Source: Annulohypoxylon bovei var. microspora (taxonomy: Eukaryota; Ascomycota; Sordariomycetes; Xylariales; Hypoxylaceae). From it: a DNA stretch of 64,000 nucleotides. Below, one piece after another: positions 59,135 to 64,000 of this stretch. Where the stretch lies: positions 28,966 to 92,965 of the forward strand of contig MU405358.1 in assembly GCA_022836615.1 (NCBI GenBank). Direction: 5' to 3'. The translations under genes were made by a program, and so were the position numbers. Within the stretch, counting starts at the first letter, position 1, and each line of letters starts with the position of its first letter. Below the pieces are notes generated by a model that saw nothing but the letters and a program-made list of their open reading frames with translations, was not told where the DNA came from and made no database searches.

Positions 59135-62100
59135 AAACGTAAAAATACCGATATAATTTATAATAATTAAAATACATTAAATAAAATTATAATTTTATAA
59201 TTATTAAATAAATAAATATAATTTAATTAAAAGGTTTTAAATTATTTAAAAATTTTTAAATATAATAAATTATTATTTAATAAAAAATAAATAATAAAGT
59301 TTACGATAAATAATTTAAAATATTAAAATTTAATAATAATTAAATTCCGAAAAAAATAAAAAATTTAAAATAATAATATTAATAAATATTTTAAATTTAT
59401 ATATTTTAAATTAAATTTTAAATTAAAAAAATTAATAATAAATTATTAAACCGTTAAAAACTTTTAAATAATTTTTAAAAAAAATTATAAATTTAAAAAT
59501 AATGTAATATTTTAAAATTTAATTATTAAATAAAACACCATTAATTTTAACATTAAAAAATTCATTATAACGTTATTAATTAAATTACGATAAATTTAAA
59601 ACGATTTTAAAAAACTCGACGAAATTTATATAATTTTAAACCTTTACTTAATATATAAATTTTTATTTTTATTTAATTTTAAATATAACATTTTTTTTAT
59701 TTTATTTTTTTAAAATCACAATTTTATTTTAAAACGTACATTTAATAAAACCATTATTAAATTTATAATTACCATTAATAAAACCATTAAAGTTATTTAA
59801 TATAAAAAATAATAAATAAAACGTTTAAAAAATTAAAATAAAAACGGTAAATATGTTTTTATAACTTTTAAAAATAATAAATATAAAAATTTATTAATTT
59901 ATATTCATTACATAAAAGTTAATTAAAAAATAACCATATATAAATTAAAAAAATACTTTTAAAAACACTTTAAATTATAATTTAAAAATTAACGTGGAAA
60001 GTTTCGAAATAATAATAAACGGTAATAAATTAATATTAAATTAATAATAATAATTAATTTATCGTTTAATTAACGTTTTAATAATAAATCATTAATTTAT
60101 ATAATAACTTTTATAATTTTTTAAAATATAATAAATAATAAATTTAACTTTTTTTTAAAATTTAACATTTTTTTTAAAATATTTAAAAAATGGTTATTTA
60201 ATAAATAACGGTTTAACGGTAACGTTATTAATTAATAATTATTAAATAAATCCGTTAATAATTTTATTTCGAAATTAATAATTTTTATTATATAAATTAC
60301 TTTTAATAATATCCCACGAAATTTTTTATTAATAAATACATTTAAAACGTTTAATTTAATAATTTTATTAAAAAATAAAAATAACGAAATAATTATAAAA
60401 CTTAAAAAAATTATCGTGTTAAATAATAAATATAATTAAATAATATATTATAATAAAAAATTATTTATTAATTTATAATTATATAATAAACCCACGATAT
60501 ATAAAATAAAAAAGAAAATTATAAATATTAAATTATTAAATACCATTACTTTTAAAATCACCGTTAAAAATTACACCGAAAAAATTAAAATCATTAATAT
60601 TATTTATTATTTAAATTTAATTTATAATTTTATATTAATATTTTAATTTATTAAAAAAAATATTAATTTTTTATTTAAAAAAGATTTAATTTATAAAATA
60701 ATAAAAAATAAAATGTTTTTAATCGTTTCGTAAAAAAATAACTTATATATAATTAATTAAAAAAATAATAACGTTAATATAATAAGCTTTAATATAATTT
60801 TTCATTTTTATTTCATATTTAATTTTTTATTAAAAATTTAATATAAATATATAAAACATTTAAAAAATTAAAACTTAAAAAAATTAATAAATATATTCAT
60901 TAATATTACCCGTTAATAATAACATTATTTATATAAAACATATATATAAAATAAAATAAATAAAAAACCGTATAAAAATAATTTATAATAAAAAACGTAT
61001 AACTTTAAATTTTTATTATTAATTTAATAAAGTTAAATAATTATACATTAAATATATAAAAGGTAAATAAAATTTAAAATGTTATTTCATTAATGTATAT
61101 GGAAAGAATTTAAATTAAATGGAAAATGTAAAGGAAATTAATTTAATATTAATTTAATTTTATATAACCACATAATAAAAATAAATTTTACCGAATATAA
61201 TTATATAATTAATATTTTAATATTAATAATTTTTTTTTAACCTTTATTACGTAATTACGTATGCCTTTAAATCGTACGGCTTATAAAAATTAATATTAAA
61301 TGCGATTTAACGCGTTTATTTTTATTTTTTATTTTTTTTTTAATTTAACCTTATTTAAATATTATTTACTTTTTATTATTAATAAATATATTATAAAAAA
61401 ATTTCTGCGGATATAATCGAAATAATTATTAATATGCTTTTTAAACGAATAATAAACATTTTTTTAAAATAAATATATTTTTATTAACATTATTATTATA
61501 ACATTATTAATTAATATTTTAATATTATATATAATTTTTATTATTATAAAATAACGGGTAAATATAATTTATAATCTTTTATTAATTTATAATTAACTTT
61601 TATAAATACTTTAATTAAATGCGATTAATATATTTATATATAAAAAGATTATATTTTAATGTTATTATAATATATATAAGTTATTAATATAATAATTAAT
61701 ATTTTACTTTAAAAAAATTATAATATATAAAAATAAATAAAAATATAAATAAGGAATATATTATATAATAACATTATAAATACGTAAAAAAATAAAATAA
61801 ACATTTAATTAATATAACGGAAAATATTTACATTAAATTAAAGAAAATTATAATTAAATTTCATTTCTTTTATAAAATAATAAAAAAGTTTATTATTAAA
61901 TTTTTTAAAATATATATTAAGTTATATTAAATATTTAATATTTTTAATTAATTTTTTTTAAAAAATAATTAAATTATATTATTAATTTTATAATAAATTA
62001 ATAATTAATATTTTAAGTTCATTATTATTTATTAATAAAAATATATAAATGTAATTATAATAATATAAAAAAGTAATATATTAAATATATTAAAATTTTA

Positions 62101-64000
62101 AATATTTTTTTTTAATTAATATTATAATTTAATATATAAATTATTATATTTTTAATCTTTTTTAATTTAACTTTATAATTTTAATATAAAATAATTAATA
62201 TTAATAAATATTTTATATTTTTTATTATTTATATAATTATTATAATAATATAATATTAATTATTAATTTTTTTTTAATTATATTAAATTTAATTAAACAT
62301 TTATATTATAATGACGTTTAATTACCGTTACTTTTAAAGTATATTAATAAAGTTAATTAATTAATATTTTAACCGTAAAATTAATATATAAAAACTTTTT
62401 AAAAAAAATCATTTTATGGTTTTTTTTTTAATTTTTCATTTTAAATATTTTCGTTAATAAAGTATATAATCCCATTATTATATAAGTTTTATCCCGATTT
62501 AAAACCTATTTACCATAATATAATATTTAAAATTATTTATTTATTTTATTTTTTTAATTTAAAAGCTTATTTTTAATTTTTTTTTTTTTTAAATATGTAA
62601 ACGTTTACGCACCGATTTAATTTTTTTTAAATTACGATATATTTAAAGCTTTATTTTTAATTCATATTTAATTTTTAAAAACTTTTATTTTTTTAAACGA
62701 AATTTTTTATATTAATAATTATAAGGTTTTACTTTTACCCGTAATAAAACACCTTTTAATACCATTTATTCCGTTATTAATTAATAATAACATTTAAATT
62801 ATTAAATAAAAGTTTTAATAAAAACATTAAACCGTTTATTAATTAAGTTAATTAATTAAAACTTATTTTAACTTTTTTAATTATATAATTTTAAATTAAT
62901 AAATTTTTATTTATAATTAAAAATGAATTTTTAATTTTAAAAAAAAACGTTAAAACCTTTAATAACTTAAAAAATCATTTAATTAATTGTTTAATAATAA
63001 AATTAAAAGCTTATTTTTCCCTTTAAAAAGAAAAGGAAAAAAAAAATTCCGTTTATTAATAAATTTTTTAATTAAAATAAACATGTTTTTTAATCGGACT
63101 TATAATAAAACTTTATTACCTTGCTTTTAAAGCTTAATATTATAAAGGTAAATTTATTTTAAGCCATATTATCCGTTATTTTAAATAAATTAATAACATT
63201 AAAAAATTAATTATAAATCGTTTTTTTTTCTTTTATTTTTTTTATTTTCCTTCGCGTCCTTTACTTTTTTACTTTAACTTATATATTATAAAATTTAATC
63301 GTTTTTTTAATAAAATAAAATAATAAACTTAAAGAATTAAATAACTTTTAACGCACTTTTAAAATATAATTAATAATTTTATTTTTATTTTTATTAAAAA
63401 TTTATATTAAAAATTTACGTTTTTTATTAAATAATTTAAATTTTATATTTAAAAAATAAGAAATAAATACAAAGAATAAACTTTAAATTAATTAATAAAA
63501 ATTCTTTAAAAAATATATTTAATTTATATAATTTTATTCATTTATTAAAAACGAAATTAAATCGATCCTTTGGTTTTTCTTTATTAAAAATAATATTAAT
63601 TAATACATTAAAGTTAAATAAATGTACGATTTATTAAAATTATTATATAATAATTTTAACATTAAAGTTTAAATTAAAAATAATTTTTATAAACTTAATA
63701 TATAATTAAATAAATAATTTTTTAAGTTTTACACGGTTTTTATATTATTAATAAATAAAAAGAAAATCTTAATATTTAAATGGAAAAAAGAATTAAACCA
63801 TTAGTTAATTATTAATTTTTATATTTAAGCATTTTATTATTATTTAAATAAAAAAATAAAGTTTATTAAATTTAAAAATTTTTATTTAACGTTAATTTAA
63901 TAATATGTTAAAGTTATTTAAAAAAAATTAACTTTATAATTTTTTAACTTTAACTTAAAATTAAAGTTATTTTTAACGTTATAAAAATAATTTTTACCGG

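Larger units (their letters stand above)
53051..64000. other. AT-rich, gene-free RIP-type block (right)
   Basis: Nearly pure A/T sequence with scattered CG and stop codons in all frames, like the left block. No gene is supported. Recognisable contents are the empty target repeat, a solo LTR and tandem repeats (listed separately). The block continues past the window end. Confidence 0.85.

Overview
This window is nuclear DNA of a filamentous ascomycete (Pezizomycotina, probably Sordariomycete-like; class inferred only). The evidence is short GT-AG introns of about 50-110 nt with CTAAC/CTAAT-type branch sites, fungal versions of mitochondrial and nuclear-pore proteins, and long, extremely AT-rich stretches with the transition-only decay typical of repeat-induced point mutation (RIP).

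Layout. (1) 1-19,619 is an AT-rich, gene-free block holding two copies of a dispersed repeat (about 70-1,285 and 4,990-5,990), each with a G-rich GGGTGG-type minisatellite core and a tRNA-like module with a box B near its right end. (2) At 19,620 the composition changes abruptly to normal fungal DNA, marked by three tandem copies of a GGTGGTCCGAGCTA unit. (3) 20.0-45.6 kb is a gene island: an OTT_1508-like deaminase protein (+); glycine decarboxylase P-protein GCV2 (-, 3 exons); a 50-aa Tom5-like import subunit (+, 3 exons); the FG nucleoporin Nup54/Nup57 (-, 3 exons); the complex I CHCH subunit NDUFA8/20.8 kDa (+, 3 exons); a long intergenic tract (31-38.6 kb) with a 206-bp MITE-like element and many TACCTAGGTA palindromes; a secreted CAP/PR-1 protein (+, 3 exons); a divergent protein-kinase-like protein (-, 5 exons); and a CorA-like two-TM membrane protein (-, 4 exons). 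(4) 46.4-46.9 kb holds a small element remnant between direct repeats. (5) 47,381-53,050 is a complete but dead Ty3/gypsy LTR retrotransposon on the minus strand, with two 312-bp LTRs and a perfect 5-bp target duplication AAACG. (6) 53,051-64,000 is a second AT-rich RIP block. It contains an uninterrupted paralogue of the retrotransposon's target site (57.4 kb), a heavily decayed solo LTR of the same family (58,827-59,134, also flanked by AAACG), and several tandem repeats.

The genes do not form one pathway. Three of the first five (GCV2, Tom5, NDUFA8) encode nuclear-encoded mitochondrial proteins within 8 kb; the rest are unrelated single genes. Splice sites were set by eye from reading-frame continuity and family similarity; no database search was possible. 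The strongest structural observations are the retrotransposon with its empty site, the MITE-like element, the dense palindrome cluster, and a predicted nucleic-acid-deaminase-fold gene lying next to a massively C-to-T mutated block.
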